Of a stretch of 28,121 nt of DNA, positions 8,272-15,914 are shown piece by piece. Source of the stretch: an uncultured Clostridia bacterium. GTDB lineage: Bacteria; Bacillota_A; Clostridia; TANB77; CAG-508. The stretch lies in NCBI GenBank assembly GCA_947594095.1, contig CANQEA010000010.1, positions 1-28,121 on the forward strand. Reading direction: 5' to 3'. The translations under genes and the position numbers were made by a program. Every line of letters begins with the position of its first letter. Within the stretch, counting starts at the first letter, position 1. The notes below the pieces were generated by a model. It was not told the DNA's origin. It did not search any database and saw only the letters and a program-made list of their open reading frames with translations.

Positions 8272-9117
8272 ATGGCAAAAATGACAGGATTAGGAAAAGG
8301 ATTAGATGCATTATTTGGACCGGTTCCAGTTGAAGAACAGATTCAAGAAAATGATACATTTAGAAATTTAAAAACAATAGAAGTAGAACCAAACAGAGAT
8401 CAGCCAAGAAAAAGGTTTGATCAAGAAGCATTAGAGGAACTTGCAGAGTCAATAAAACAATATGGAGTAATTCAACCAATAGTAGTTACAAAAAAAGATG
8501 GTTATTATAGTATAATTGCAGGAGAAAGAAGATGGAGAGCATCTAAAATGGCAGGACTTACAGAAATTCCAGCAATTATTAGAGATGATGACGAAAGAAT
8601 AAACTCAGAAATATCACTTATAGAAAATATGCAAAGAGAAGATTTAAACCCATTTGAAAAAGCAGTTGGTGTTAAAACTTTAATTGATAAATATGGTTTA
8701 ACACAAGAAGAAATAGGAAAAAAATTAGGTAAAAGCAGAAGTACAATTGCTAATACCATTAGAATATTAAATTTAGAACCACGTGTATTAGAAATGGCAA
8801 AAGAGGGAAAACTTACAGAAGGACATTGTAAAGCATTACTTGCTATAACAGATCCAGAAAAACAATATTTGACCGCTGTACAATTATTGGAAAGAGGAAG
8901 TAGTGTTAGACAAATAGAAAAAAGAGCAAAAATAAAACAAACAGCAGAGGAACAAAATAGAAATCATATTTTATATAAAAATATAGAAGATACATTCCAA
9001 GGCTTTTTTGGAACAAAAGTTAGATTAGATGCAGGAAAAAGAAGAGGGAAAATAATTATAGAATATACATGTAATGATGATTTAGAAAGAATCCTAGAAC
9101 TTGTTCAATCTAAATAA
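8272..9117 (+). CDS. parB: Chromosome-partitioning protein ParB (Spo0J)
   Basis: The 281-residue ParB/Spo0J family protein is a CTP-dependent sliding clamp that loads at parS and recruits ParA and SMC. The N-terminus starts with the family's GLGKGLDALF motif. The ParB/Srx CTPase region includes RxxF...ELAESIKQYGVIQPI and the catalytic IAGERRWRASKMAGL motif (about 80-96). ENMQREDLNPFEKA, then a helix-turn-helix (about 140-165, LTQEEIGKKLGKSRSTIANTIR) and a C-terminal dimerisation domain follow. AAGGAGG (8257-8263) supports ATG 8272. No convincing parS site is visible in this window. Confidence 0.95.
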   Translation: MAKMTGLGKGLDALFGPVPVEEQIQENDTFRNLKTIEVEPNRDQPRKRFDQEALEELAESIKQYGVIQPIVVTKKDGYYSIIAGERRWRASKMAGLTEIPAIIRDDDERINSEISLIENMQREDLNPFEKAVGVKTLIDKYGLTQEEIGKKLGKSRSTIANTIRILNLEPRVLEMAKEGKLTEGHCKALLAITDPEKQYLTAVQLLERGSSVRQIEKRAKIKQTAEEQNRNHILYKNIEDTFQGFFGTKVRLDAGKRRGKIIIEYTCNDDLERILELVQSK

Positions 9118-9137
9118 AAGAAAAGAGGAAATCTTAA

Positions 9138-9629
9138 ATGAGTGAATTCATACATTCGGAAATCTTTATCGTAATTTTAACAGTACTTACAATTGTTTCA
9201 TTAGTAGGATTTTTGGTAATGATAGTAATAACCACTTCTTTAAACAAAAAATACAAAAAATTCATGAAGAAACTAGGAGAAGGGGAAAGCATAGAAGAAG
9301 ATTTAGAAAATTATATGTATCGAGTTGAAAGAATAGAGAAGCAAAATGCGGAAATTTTGGGAAATATAAAATCTATTGAATATAATATGGAAAGTTGTTT
9401 TCAAAAAGTAGGTATGGTTAGATATAGTGCATATAAAGATACTGGAAAAGATTTAAGTTTTGCGATTGCCCTTCTTGATAACAACAACAATGGAATTATT
9501 TTAAATGGAATTTATTCTAGAGAGTTATCTAATATCTTTGCAAAACCTATTGAAAAAGGCAATTGTAAATATGATTTAACAAATGAAGAGAAAAAGGCTT
9601 TAGAAAGAGCAATGAGAATAAATAACTAA
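9138..9629 (+). CDS. DUF4446 family membrane-anchored protein
   Basis: The 163-residue protein of unknown function has one N-terminal membrane segment (about 9-32), a Lys-rich cytosolic region, a coiled-coil stretch (about 50-85, ESIEEDLENYMYRVERIEKQNAEI), and a conserved C-terminal module with QKVGMVRYSAYKDTGKDLSFAIALLD and NGIILNGIYSRE. That module is the hallmark of DUF4446, which frequently follows parB in clostridia. The SD GAGG lies about 10 nt before the start. It is most likely in the parA-parB operon (20-nt gap). A role in origin-linked or envelope processes is inference only. Confidence 0.85.
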   Translation: MSEFIHSEIFIVILTVLTIVSLVGFLVMIVITTSLNKKYKKFMKKLGEGESIEEDLENYMYRVERIEKQNAEILGNIKSIEYNMESCFQKVGMVRYSAYKDTGKDLSFAIALLDNNNNGIILNGIYSRELSNIFAKPIEKGNCKYDLTNEEKKALERAMRINN

Positions 9630-9646
9630 AAAACCAAAATTTACTA

Positions 9647-9675
9647 TTGACAAATGTCTTGAAAAATGCTAAGAT
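9647..9675 (+). promoter_or_regulatory. Promoter of the tRNA-Ser pair
   Basis: A perfect -35 TTGACA (9647-9652) with 17-bp spacing precedes -10 TAAGAT (9670-9675). Transcription would begin near 9682, about 26 nt before the first tRNA. The promoter is embedded in a 13-bp near-perfect inverted repeat (9649-9661 with 9687-9699). Confidence 0.75.
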
Positions 9676-9699
9676 AGATATTGTCGCAAGACACTTGTC
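9649..9699. repeat. 13-bp inverted repeat bracketing the -10 of the tRNA promoter
   Basis: GACAAATGTCTTG (9649-9661) and CAAGACACTTGTC (9687-9699) are complementary at 12 of 13 positions, with 25 bp between. The left arm includes the last four bases of the -35 and the right arm begins a few bases after the predicted start point. The arrangement resembles an operator pair or a cruciform, and no factor is recognised. Confidence 0.5.
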
Positions 9700-9707
9700 A
9701 AAAATAC

Positions 9708-9799
<92 letters not shown>

Positions 9800-9837
9800 T
9801 ATTTTTTTTACCCTAAAAAAGTATATTGCATATTAAT

Positions 9838-9927
9838 GGAGATGTACCCAAGTGGTGAAGGGGACTGTTTGCTAAACAGTTAGGTCCCGAAAGGGGCGCG
9901 GAGGTTCGAACCCTCTCATCTCCGCCA
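9838..9927 (+). tRNA. tRNA-Ser (anticodon GCU)
   Basis: The 90-nt gene has acceptor arms GGAGATG (9838-9844) and CATCTCC (9917-9923), discriminator G, and an encoded CCA (9925-9927). The anticodon loop TTGCTAA gives GCT (Ser, AGU/AGC codons). A long variable arm (AGGTCCCGAAAGGGGC region) marks it as class II. It follows the first tRNA-Ser after 38 nt, probably on the same transcript. Confidence 0.95.
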
Positions 9928-9939
9928 AAATTAATAATC

Positions 9940-9975
9940 AAAACACACAAAATTTTAATTTTTTGTGTGTTTTTT
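9940..9975 (+). terminator. Intrinsic terminator after the tRNA-Ser pair
   Basis: ACACACAAAA (9943-9952) pairs with TTTTGTGTGT (9961-9970), extended by A/T pairs, and the right arm runs into TTTTT (9971-9975). It separates the tRNA unit from the T4SS-like locus. Confidence 0.75.
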
Positions 9976-9994
9976 GATGTAAATATGATAATTA

Positions 9995-10023
9995 TTGCAA
10001 AAATAGACAATTTATGATAAAAT
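9995..10023 (+). promoter_or_regulatory. Candidate promoter of the first pilin-like genes
   Basis: TTGCAA (9995-10000) and TAAAAT (10018-10023) are separated by 17 bp, about 75 nt before the gene at 10098. The same TTGCAA -35 element occurs in the promoter of the third pilin gene (11554). Other TATAAT hexamers nearby (10023, 10034) lack a well-spaced -35. Confidence 0.45.
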
Positions 10024-10097
10024 ATAATTGAGATATAATAAAAATTTTAACAGTAAATTTATATACAGATCAGCTCTAGAAAAGGAGTGAGAGAGTA

Positions 10098-11129
10098 ATG
10101 AATAGGATAAAAATAATATGTATTCTTATTATTATAATAAGTATTATTAGCATACATAGTTTTAGCTTATGTGATGGAGATTTTGACGTAGATGATTACT
10201 ATAGTACTTCTCATAATTGTATGAATATTGATAAGATAGAATCAGTTGATAATTATGGCGATTGGGCAGAGTTATATCTTTTGTTTACGACAAAACATTA
10301 CGATTATGTAAAAGTTCATTTCCTAGAAAAAGACAGTAATGGTAATTATATAATTAGCGATGAGCAGATAGAATTAGATAAAAAGTTAGTAGGTGCATAT
10401 GCAGATAAATTTATAGAACTAAAACCAGGTAAAACAAACTCTAGTTTTAAAGAAATAAGGGATGAATTAGATATAATAACAAAACAAAGAAGGAATGGCG
10501 TAGAAGAAGATGGAGGGATGACTCCTGCTGAGATAAGTGACTTAGTTTCTAGTTTACAAGCTGAAGCTCCCAGTCCTACAGTAGATAATTTGGCATCAAA
10601 ATCAGATGAAGAGATTAGTAAACTTCGCCAAGGTGTAGATAAATTAAAGAAACAAGAGGAAAATCATCCTGGAACTGTATCTAATGATCAAATGACTTAT
10701 GTAGATCAATTAGATAGAGCCTTAAATGCAGATGAAAGAGATAGAGAAGAAAGAGCAAAAGAAACTCCAATATATACTGCACCTAATATTACTGATAAAG
10801 ATAGAACAGTAGCAGGTAGTATAGATGGAATTATAAATGACGGAGATGAATTTTTAAATAAAGACAATGAATTGGCTAAAGGATTGACACCACAAACAGG
10901 AGATTTACAAGAATTCTCTTCTATAATGTATAATATACTTTTTGTAATAGGAGTAGTAGTAGCTGTAATTATGGGAGCAGTCCTTGGAATTAAATTCATG
11001 ATGGCATCTGTAGAAGGAAAAGCACAAATTAAAGAATGGTTAGTCAAATATGCTGTTGGATGTGCAATTGTATTCGGAGCATTTGGAGCATGGAAAATTG
11101 TAATTACTATATTAGAACAAATAGCATAA
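10098..11129 (+). CDS. Long pilin-like protein: secreted N-terminal region plus VirB2/TrbC-type C-terminal hairpin
   Basis: The 343-residue protein has a signal-type hydrophobic segment (about 6-22), a largely hydrophilic extracellular region (about 25-275) with an acidic helical part, and a C-terminal pair of membrane segments (about 278-300 and 316-338). The hairpin carries the signature GIKFMMASVEGKAQIKEW, shared with the two short pilin-like proteins that follow (GIKYMLGS.EERAEYKK and GIKYMMGS.EEKSEYKK). That identifies it as a T4SS pilin-family protein with a large extra domain. I do not recognise the N-terminal region. Candidate roles are a minor or tip pilin or a surface adhesin presented by the machine (inference). 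SD AAAGGAGTGA (10081-10090) supports the ATG. It is probably co-transcribed with the next gene (33-nt gap). Confidence 0.7.
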   Translation: MNRIKIICILIIIISIISIHSFSLCDGDFDVDDYYSTSHNCMNIDKIESVDNYGDWAELYLLFTTKHYDYVKVHFLEKDSNGNYIISDEQIELDKKLVGAYADKFIELKPGKTNSSFKEIRDELDIITKQRRNGVEEDGGMTPAEISDLVSSLQAEAPSPTVDNLASKSDEEISKLRQGVDKLKKQEENHPGTVSNDQMTYVDQLDRALNADERDREERAKETPIYTAPNITDKDRTVAGSIDGIINDGDEFLNKDNELAKGLTPQTGDLQEFSSIMYNILFVIGVVVAVIMGAVLGIKFMMASVEGKAQIKEWLVKYAVGCAIVFGAFGAWKIVITILEQIA

Positions 11130-11162
11130 AGAAGAACACATCTTGAAAGGATAGTGGTAAAA

Positions 11163-11537
11163 ATGAAGAAAAAAAAATATCTGGTAATATTTATAATAGC
11201 ATTTTTAATTGTAACACTTAGCATAGGCTTTTGTACAAAAGTATTTGCTGTAGATTTGGGATTAGAAGACCTGGAAGCATATGGTAAACAACCAACTAGT
11301 GCACAATCAGATTCATTTAAACAAAAAGCAGAAAGTATTTTAGGCATAATATCTACTGCAGGAATTGTATTATCAGTTGTAATATTAATTATGATCGGTA
11401 TAAAATATATGTTAGGCAGTGTAGAAGAAAGAGCAGAATATAAAAAAGAATTAAAACCATATTTAATTGGATGTTTTATATTATTTACAGGTAGCTTAGT
11501 ACCACAAATTATCTTTAATATAATGCAAGGAATATAA
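11163..11537 (+). CDS. T4SS pilin-family protein (VirB2/TrbC-like)
   Basis: The 124-residue protein has a strong signal peptide (MKKKKYLVIFIIAFLIVTL..., likely cleaved after VFA near residue 30). A short mature N-terminus of about 25 residues is followed by two membrane helices (about 53-72 and 87-108) joined by the basic/acidic loop GSVEERAEYKKELKP. This is the usual layout of VirB2-like pilins of Gram-positive T4SS (T4SS_pilin type). ATG 11163 is preferred over GTG 11154 because the GTG is only 3 nt from the AAAGG element. The gene lies between two paralogues and shares the TM-loop-TM signature with both. In the family, such pilins are extruded by VirB4. Confidence 0.75.
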   Translation: MKKKKYLVIFIIAFLIVTLSIGFCTKVFAVDLGLEDLEAYGKQPTSAQSDSFKQKAESILGIISTAGIVLSVVILIMIGIKYMLGSVEERAEYKKELKPYLIGCFILFTGSLVPQIIFNIMQGI

Positions 11538-11553
11538 AAAAATTTATAAAAAG

Positions 11554-11582
11554 TTGCAAATATTTACTTTTTATGCTATAAT
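11554..11582 (+). promoter_or_regulatory. Extended -10 promoter of the third pilin gene
   Basis: TTGCAA (11554-11559), 17-bp spacing, and TATAAT (11577-11582) preceded by TG at 11574-11575 form an extended -10 promoter. It gives a leader of about 67 nt before the gene at 11656. Confidence 0.75.
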
Positions 11583-11655
11583 TTTTATAGAAGCAGTTAT
11601 TAATATTCTCTAGAAGAGATTTGATATAAATGCAAAATAAAAGGAGGGAAAAGAA

Positions 11656-12057
11656 ATGAATAAAAAATTAATGAAAGTATTAAGCATTTTACTTATATCA
11701 ATAATGATGGTTTCTACAATGTCTACAATGGTTTTAGCAGCAGGAGAAGAAAGTTCAGACAAATTTACTCCTAGTGAAGTAACAGGTTCAATGACTGGTG
11801 GCATGGAAACAGCAAGCTCACAAATTCAAAGCTTAGGAAATAATGTCGTTGGAGTTTTAAGGACTGTAGGAATTGTATTATCTGTTGTTGTTCTTGTAGT
11901 AATAGGTATTAAATATATGATGGGAAGTCCAGAAGAAAAATCAGAATACAAGAAATCAATGATGCCATACATTATTGGTGCAGCACTTATCTTTGCGGCT
12001 TCGATGTTTGCAGAAGTAATTTATGGATTCTTTAGTGGATTCAGTATTAATTCTTAG
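11656..12057 (+). CDS. Probable major T4SS pilin (VirB2/TrbC-like)
   Basis: The 133-residue protein has a signal peptide (hydrophobic about 7-25, cleavage likely after VLA), a roughly 45-residue polar region rich in Ser/Thr/Gly, and two membrane helices (about 67-88 and 103-124) around the loop GSPEEKSEYKKSMMP. It is a paralogue of the protein at 11163. Its strong SD (AAGGAGGG, 11641-11648), extended -10 promoter and downstream terminator make it a monocistronic, highly expressed unit inside the cluster. This is what one expects of the major structural pilin (inference). No other function is suggested by the sequence. Confidence 0.75.
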   Translation: MNKKLMKVLSILLISIMMVSTMSTMVLAAGEESSDKFTPSEVTGSMTGGMETASSQIQSLGNNVVGVLRTVGIVLSVVVLVVIGIKYMMGSPEEKSEYKKSMMPYIIGAALIFAASMFAEVIYGFFSGFSINS

Positions 12058-12077
12058 AACCTAATTTTAACTTAAGT

Positions 12078-12111
12078 AAAAAGAGAAAACTTATATGGTT
12101 TTCTCTTTTTT
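12078..12111 (+). terminator. Intrinsic terminator after the third pilin gene
   Basis: AAAAAGAGAAAAC (12078-12090) pairs perfectly with GTTTTCTCTTTTT (12098-12110) around a 7-nt loop, with the T-run continuing to 12111. It isolates the pilin transcript from the downstream operon. Confidence 0.85.
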
Positions 12112-12291
12112 CGCCTCTAACCCATTTATCCCTAAGGAGAGTGAAAAAGATGATATTGCAAAAATATAAACATAATTAAGTAAAAAGTAAACTAAAACTT
12201 CAAAAGCATATTACAACTACATTACAGAAATATTAAAAATGTATTATTTTGAGATTTTTTGCCAAAAAATAATGCATTTTTTTCTTTTATT

Positions 12292-12300
12292 TGGTATAAT
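12292..12300 (+). promoter_or_regulatory. Candidate extended -10 promoter of the prgI-dnaJ operon
   Basis: TGGTATAAT (12292-12300) is a perfect extended -10, but no good -35 is visible about 17 bp upstream. It lies between the pilin terminator and the PrgI-like gene (ATG 12339), so some promoter is needed here. A short AAAAAAT/ATTTTTT inverted repeat lies at about 12263-12283, just upstream, and could be a regulatory site. Confidence 0.5.
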
Positions 12301-12338
12301 TAAATATAGGAGAACTATAAAAATTTAGGAGGGGTAAA

Positions 12339-12716
12339 ATGAACACATATAACATACCAAGAAATGTAAAAGGAGAAGGTAGGATATTATTCATATTTTC
12401 TACTAAGGCATTAATATACACGGGAATTGGTTGTGCAATAGGGTTAGTATTTTATATTATATTTAGCTTGCTAAAAATAGATTTTGTAGGAATAGCATTT
12501 GTAGTAATTTTAGGATTGATAGGATTTCTAATTGGGACATTTAAAATACCTAACTCAGATAATTTTGCCTTTACTAAAAAAACAGGAGGAGAAAATATAG
12601 ATGATATTATAAAAAGAGCAATAAAATTTCAAAAAAATAAAAAAATATATTTGTATACGATAGACGAAACAAAAACAGAAGAAAAGACAACAGAAGAAAA
12701 AGGAGGGAATAAATAA
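12339..12716 (+). CDS. PrgI/VirB3-like T4SS membrane protein
   Basis: This 125-residue PrgI-family protein starts with the characteristic YNIPRNVKGEGRILFIFSTKALIYTGIG segment. Two membrane helices follow (about 27-45 and 48-70), then the conserved GTFKIPNSDNFAFTKKTGGENIDDIIKRAIKF region and a charged Lys/Glu tail. PrgI proteins are the VirB3 counterpart in Gram-positive conjugation systems and dock with VirB4 at the inner channel. SD AGGAGGGG (12327-12334) supports the ATG. Its stop codon overlaps the next start (TAATG), so the two are translationally coupled. It is the first gene of the operon that runs to 26633. Confidence 0.88.
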   Translation: MNTYNIPRNVKGEGRILFIFSTKALIYTGIGCAIGLVFYIIFSLLKIDFVGIAFVVILGLIGFLIGTFKIPNSDNFAFTKKTGGENIDDIIKRAIKFQKNKKIYLYTIDETKTEEKTTEEKGGNK

Positions 12717-13960
12717 TGGATGGAGTAGATAGCAATATCATTTCACAAATATTATCAATTACAGTAATAGTACTAATGTTTATATGTTTACTTTTAATTA
12801 TTGTATATTTAGTGTTAAGAAGTAAAGATAAAAGAAAAAGGGAAAAGGACAATAAAAAAGAAACAGTTCAACTGAATGAACCTAAAGAGAGTAAAAAACA
12901 AAAAAATAAAAAGAAAGAAAATACAGGATACTCTAAAAACTCGATATTTGATTTTATGGAATTTGATAAAGTAATGGATAACATGATAGTACAAAAAAAA
13001 GGAAAAAGGTACTTAATGGTTGTTGAATGTCAAGGTGTAAATTATGACCTAATGTCAAGCTTAGAAAAAGTATCTGTAGAAGAAGGATTCCAACAATTCT
13101 TAAATACACTTAGAAGTCCAATTCAAATATATATACAAACAAGAACAGTTAACTTAGGAAAAAGTATAGAAAAATATAGAGAAAATATAAAAGATATAGA
13201 AAGTAAATACAGTAGGATGTCTTTTGAATATAAGGCTATGCAAGAATCAGGAGAATATAGTGAACAAGATATACAAAAAGCATTTTTTGAACTAACAAAA
13301 CAGAGAAACTTATTAGAATATGGAAGAGATATTATAGATAATACAGAAAGAATGAGTTTAAATAGAAATATATTAAGTAGAAAATATTACATAGTACTTT
13401 CACATTACCCAGAAGAAGCAATGAATGGAGAATATTCAGTTGATGAATTAAGTAATATAGCATTTTCTGAATTATATACAAAATCACAAGCAATTATTAG
13501 AACATTATCAGGATGTGGAGTTTCAGGGAAAATATTAAATTCAAATGAATTAGTAGAGTTATTATATGTAGCATATAACAGAGATGACTCAGAAGTATTT
13601 GGAATGGATAGAGCGCAAGAAGCGGGAATAGAAGAATTATATTCAACAGCTCCAGATGTATTTAATAAGAAAGTAAAAATCTTAGACAAAGAAATTAAAA
13701 ATAGAGCGATTGATTTAGCAAACGAGAAAATAGAAAAAGTAAAATCTAAAAAGCAACAAGAAGCAGAAGAGAAACAAACTGATATGGATAAATTAATCAG
13801 AAATATGGCAGAGATAATTTTATCAGAAAACCAAGCTTATGTAGGATATGATGTAGCACAAGAAGCAATTCAAGAAATAGAAAACGAAAACAAGGAAGGA
13901 GGAAAAGATAATGAAGAAAAACAAAAAACAACTAGAAGAAGAAAAAGTACAGCAAAATAG
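12716..13960 (+). CDS. Membrane-anchored VirB4 N-terminal-like/TraC-type protein
   Basis: The 414-residue protein has one N-terminal membrane helix (about 10-35), a Lys-rich linker (36-72), then a domain (about 75-290). That domain's MVVECQGVNYDLMS..EE..FQQFLNTLRSPIQIYIQTR pattern resembles the N-terminal, non-ATPase half of VirB4/TraC family proteins. No Walker A motif is present. The C-terminus is acidic and helical (about 290-414). Gene order PrgI - this protein - VirB4 ATPase recurs in Gram-positive and candidate-phylum T4SS loci, where it is often called TraC. It probably helps VirB4 dock at the membrane (inference). The start overlaps the previous stop by 1 nt, and the end overlaps the VirB4 gene by 50 nt in another frame. 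Confidence 0.7.
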   Translation: MDGVDSNIISQILSITVIVLMFICLLLIIVYLVLRSKDKRKREKDNKKETVQLNEPKESKKQKNKKKENTGYSKNSIFDFMEFDKVMDNMIVQKKGKRYLMVVECQGVNYDLMSSLEKVSVEEGFQQFLNTLRSPIQIYIQTRTVNLGKSIEKYRENIKDIESKYSRMSFEYKAMQESGEYSEQDIQKAFFELTKQRNLLEYGRDIIDNTERMSLNRNILSRKYYIVLSHYPEEAMNGEYSVDELSNIAFSELYTKSQAIIRTLSGCGVSGKILNSNELVELLYVAYNRDDSEVFGMDRAQEAGIEELYSTAPDVFNKKVKILDKEIKNRAIDLANEKIEKVKSKKQQEAEEKQTDMDKLIRNMAEIILSENQAYVGYDVAQEAIQEIENENKEGGKDNEEKQKTTRRRKSTAK

Positions 13961-15878
13961 ACCTGAAGAAAAAGGTTTCTTAAAAAGAAAGAGTATAAAA
14001 GAATTAATTGCACCAGCGGGAATAGATGCATCAAAAATAGATCATTTAGAAATCATTTCTAATGTAAAAAGATATGCAAGAAGTTTCTTCATATCATCAC
14101 TTCCTCGTATGTGTACATTTCCAGAATTATTTAGGGATTTATATTTCTTTGGAGATGTAAATACTTCGATTTACATCACACCAATTGCAGAATCAAGATC
14201 ACAAAATGAATTAAATAAAGTTATAAATGAATTAGAAACAGAAAGAATTGTTGCGGCAGATAGAGGAAATATAAACAGAGAAAGTACCTTAGCTCAAAAA
14301 AGATTTGAAGCAGAACAATTAAGAGATGAAATTGCTGCAGGATTTAATAAAATGTACGAAGCATCTATTGTGTCTACATTATTTACATATAGTATGGAAG
14401 ATTTAGAAAGACTTACGAAAATGCTTGCAACAGAAATGTCAAAATCGCTAGTAGGAATTAAAAGTGCATGGGCTATACAAGAAGATGCATTTAAATCAAA
14501 TTTGCCACTTATGGATGATAAAGTTAAGAAAATACATTCATTTGATTCTAGATCAATGGGAACTGCATTTCCATTTACAGCTTCTGAGGTTGGACACCCA
14601 AGCGGAGTACCACTTGGATTCAATAAACAAACTGGAACTCCAATATTGTTTGACAACTTCCATTCATCTTTAACAAATTATAATATGGTTATATTCGCAA
14701 AGTCTGGAGCTGGTAAATCCGTAACAATGAAAACATTAATCTCAAGATCATCTGTACTAATGGGAATAGAAAGTTTAGCATTAGATGCAGAAGGAGAATA
14801 TACGATAGTTGCAGAAAGTCTGGGTGGAATCAATGTAGTTTTAAGTCCAACATCTAAAACAGTCATAAATTTATTTGATCTAGAAGTAGAAACAGTAAAA
14901 GATGAAATAACAGGTAGAGAAAGAACAGTTTTAAACATAGAAAATAAAGTGGAAGACGTAACACAAGCACTTCTTACAATGGCAAGAGGAAGTACAAGAA
15001 GTACAGATGTAAATGAGCTTACAAAACAATTAATTGCTGAAAGTGTTTCAGAAGAATATGCAGCACTTGGAATTAATAATAATCCAAACTCACTATATAA
15101 AACAGGAAGCTCAATAGGAAAAGGAGATAATTTATATAGAGAGAAAAAAGAGATGCCAACAATTGGTAGTTGGTATAGAAGAATACAAACAAAAGCACAG
15201 AAGAATGAAAATGAAGATTATCGTTTCCATTACAGTTATTTACTTAAAGTTATGAAACAATATGTAAGAGAATTTAATGGACAAATGGCATACTTTGATG
15301 GGCAATCTACATTTGAGTTATTAGATGGTGCGCCATTTATTAACTTAGATATCTCTCAATTAGAGGAAAGATTTGCAAGACCACTTGCACAACAAATATT
15401 ACTTTCTTGGATTTGGGAAAAATATGTTAAGAAGAATAGTGAAGACAGAACAAAAGCTAAAAAGAAAAGAGTGCTAGTTGATGAGGCATGGATGCTATTG
15501 CCATATCCAGAAGCGGTAGATTTCTTAAATACTATGGCAAGACGTGCTAGAAAAAGAAATGTATCTTTAGCAATTATTTCACAAAGATTCCAAGATTTTT
15601 ATGAAAAGCCAGAAGCACAAGCAGTTTTAACATCATCAGATACTAAACTATTTTTAGCACAAGATAAATCAGAGATACAATATTTAAAAGAAGTATTTAA
15701 ATTAAGTGAAGGAGAAGCAAACTTTTTAATTACTTGTTTAAAAGGAGAAGGATTACTAAAAGTAGGATCAGATACAGCAATTCTACAAATTACACCAACA
15801 CAAAAAGAATTTGAATTTGTAGAAACTAACTTAAATAAGATAGCCGAAAGAAGAATGAAGATAAATAATGGAGCTTAA
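13911..15878 (+). CDS. virB4: VirB4-family T4SS ATPase
   Basis: The 655-residue ATPase belongs to the VirB4/TraE/TrsE family, which powers pilin extraction and assembly and is the most conserved T4SS component. The N-terminal domain (about 25-230) has the KSIKELIAPAGIDAS start common to the Gram-positive branch. The RecA-like motor domain has Walker A SGAGKS (265-270), Walker B VLVDEAW (521-527) and the IISQ sensor (555-558). ALDAEGEY (290-297) and the family's arginine-rich ARRARKRNVS helix are also present. SD AAGGAGG (13896-13902) lies within the preceding gene. No second ATPase of the VirD4/TcpA type is present in the window, so substrate recruitment is unexplained here. Confidence 0.93.
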   Translation: MKKNKKQLEEEKVQQNRPEEKGFLKRKSIKELIAPAGIDASKIDHLEIISNVKRYARSFFISSLPRMCTFPELFRDLYFFGDVNTSIYITPIAESRSQNELNKVINELETERIVAADRGNINRESTLAQKRFEAEQLRDEIAAGFNKMYEASIVSTLFTYSMEDLERLTKMLATEMSKSLVGIKSAWAIQEDAFKSNLPLMDDKVKKIHSFDSRSMGTAFPFTASEVGHPSGVPLGFNKQTGTPILFDNFHSSLTNYNMVIFAKSGAGKSVTMKTLISRSSVLMGIESLALDAEGEYTIVAESLGGINVVLSPTSKTVINLFDLEVETVKDEITGRERTVLNIENKVEDVTQALLTMARGSTRSTDVNELTKQLIAESVSEEYAALGINNNPNSLYKTGSSIGKGDNLYREKKEMPTIGSWYRRIQTKAQKNENEDYRFHYSYLLKVMKQYVREFNGQMAYFDGQSTFELLDGAPFINLDISQLEERFARPLAQQILLSWIWEKYVKKNSEDRTKAKKKRVLVDEAWMLLPYPEAVDFLNTMARRARKRNVSLAIISQRFQDFYEKPEAQAVLTSSDTKLFLAQDKSEIQYLKEVFKLSEGEANFLITCLKGEGLLKVGSDTAILQITPTQKEFEFVETNLNKIAERRMKINNGA

Positions 15879-15914
15879 ATAAGATAAAAACTACAGAAAG
15901 GAAAGGTAAGTGAA

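Noticed and set aside
8780..8785. CACGTG core inside parB as a possible parS site
   Set aside because: The flanking bases do not match the GTTTC/GAAAC arms of the parS consensus, so only the 6-bp core is present.
12150..12179. Nine-codon open frame with a good SD between the third pilin and prgI
   Set aside because: It lies between a terminator and the next promoter, is too short to judge, and has no sign of being a leader peptide with an attenuator.
14464..14673. Small + strand open frame inside virB4
   Set aside because: It is fully contained in the VirB4 motor gene in another frame, with no SD and low-complexity composition.
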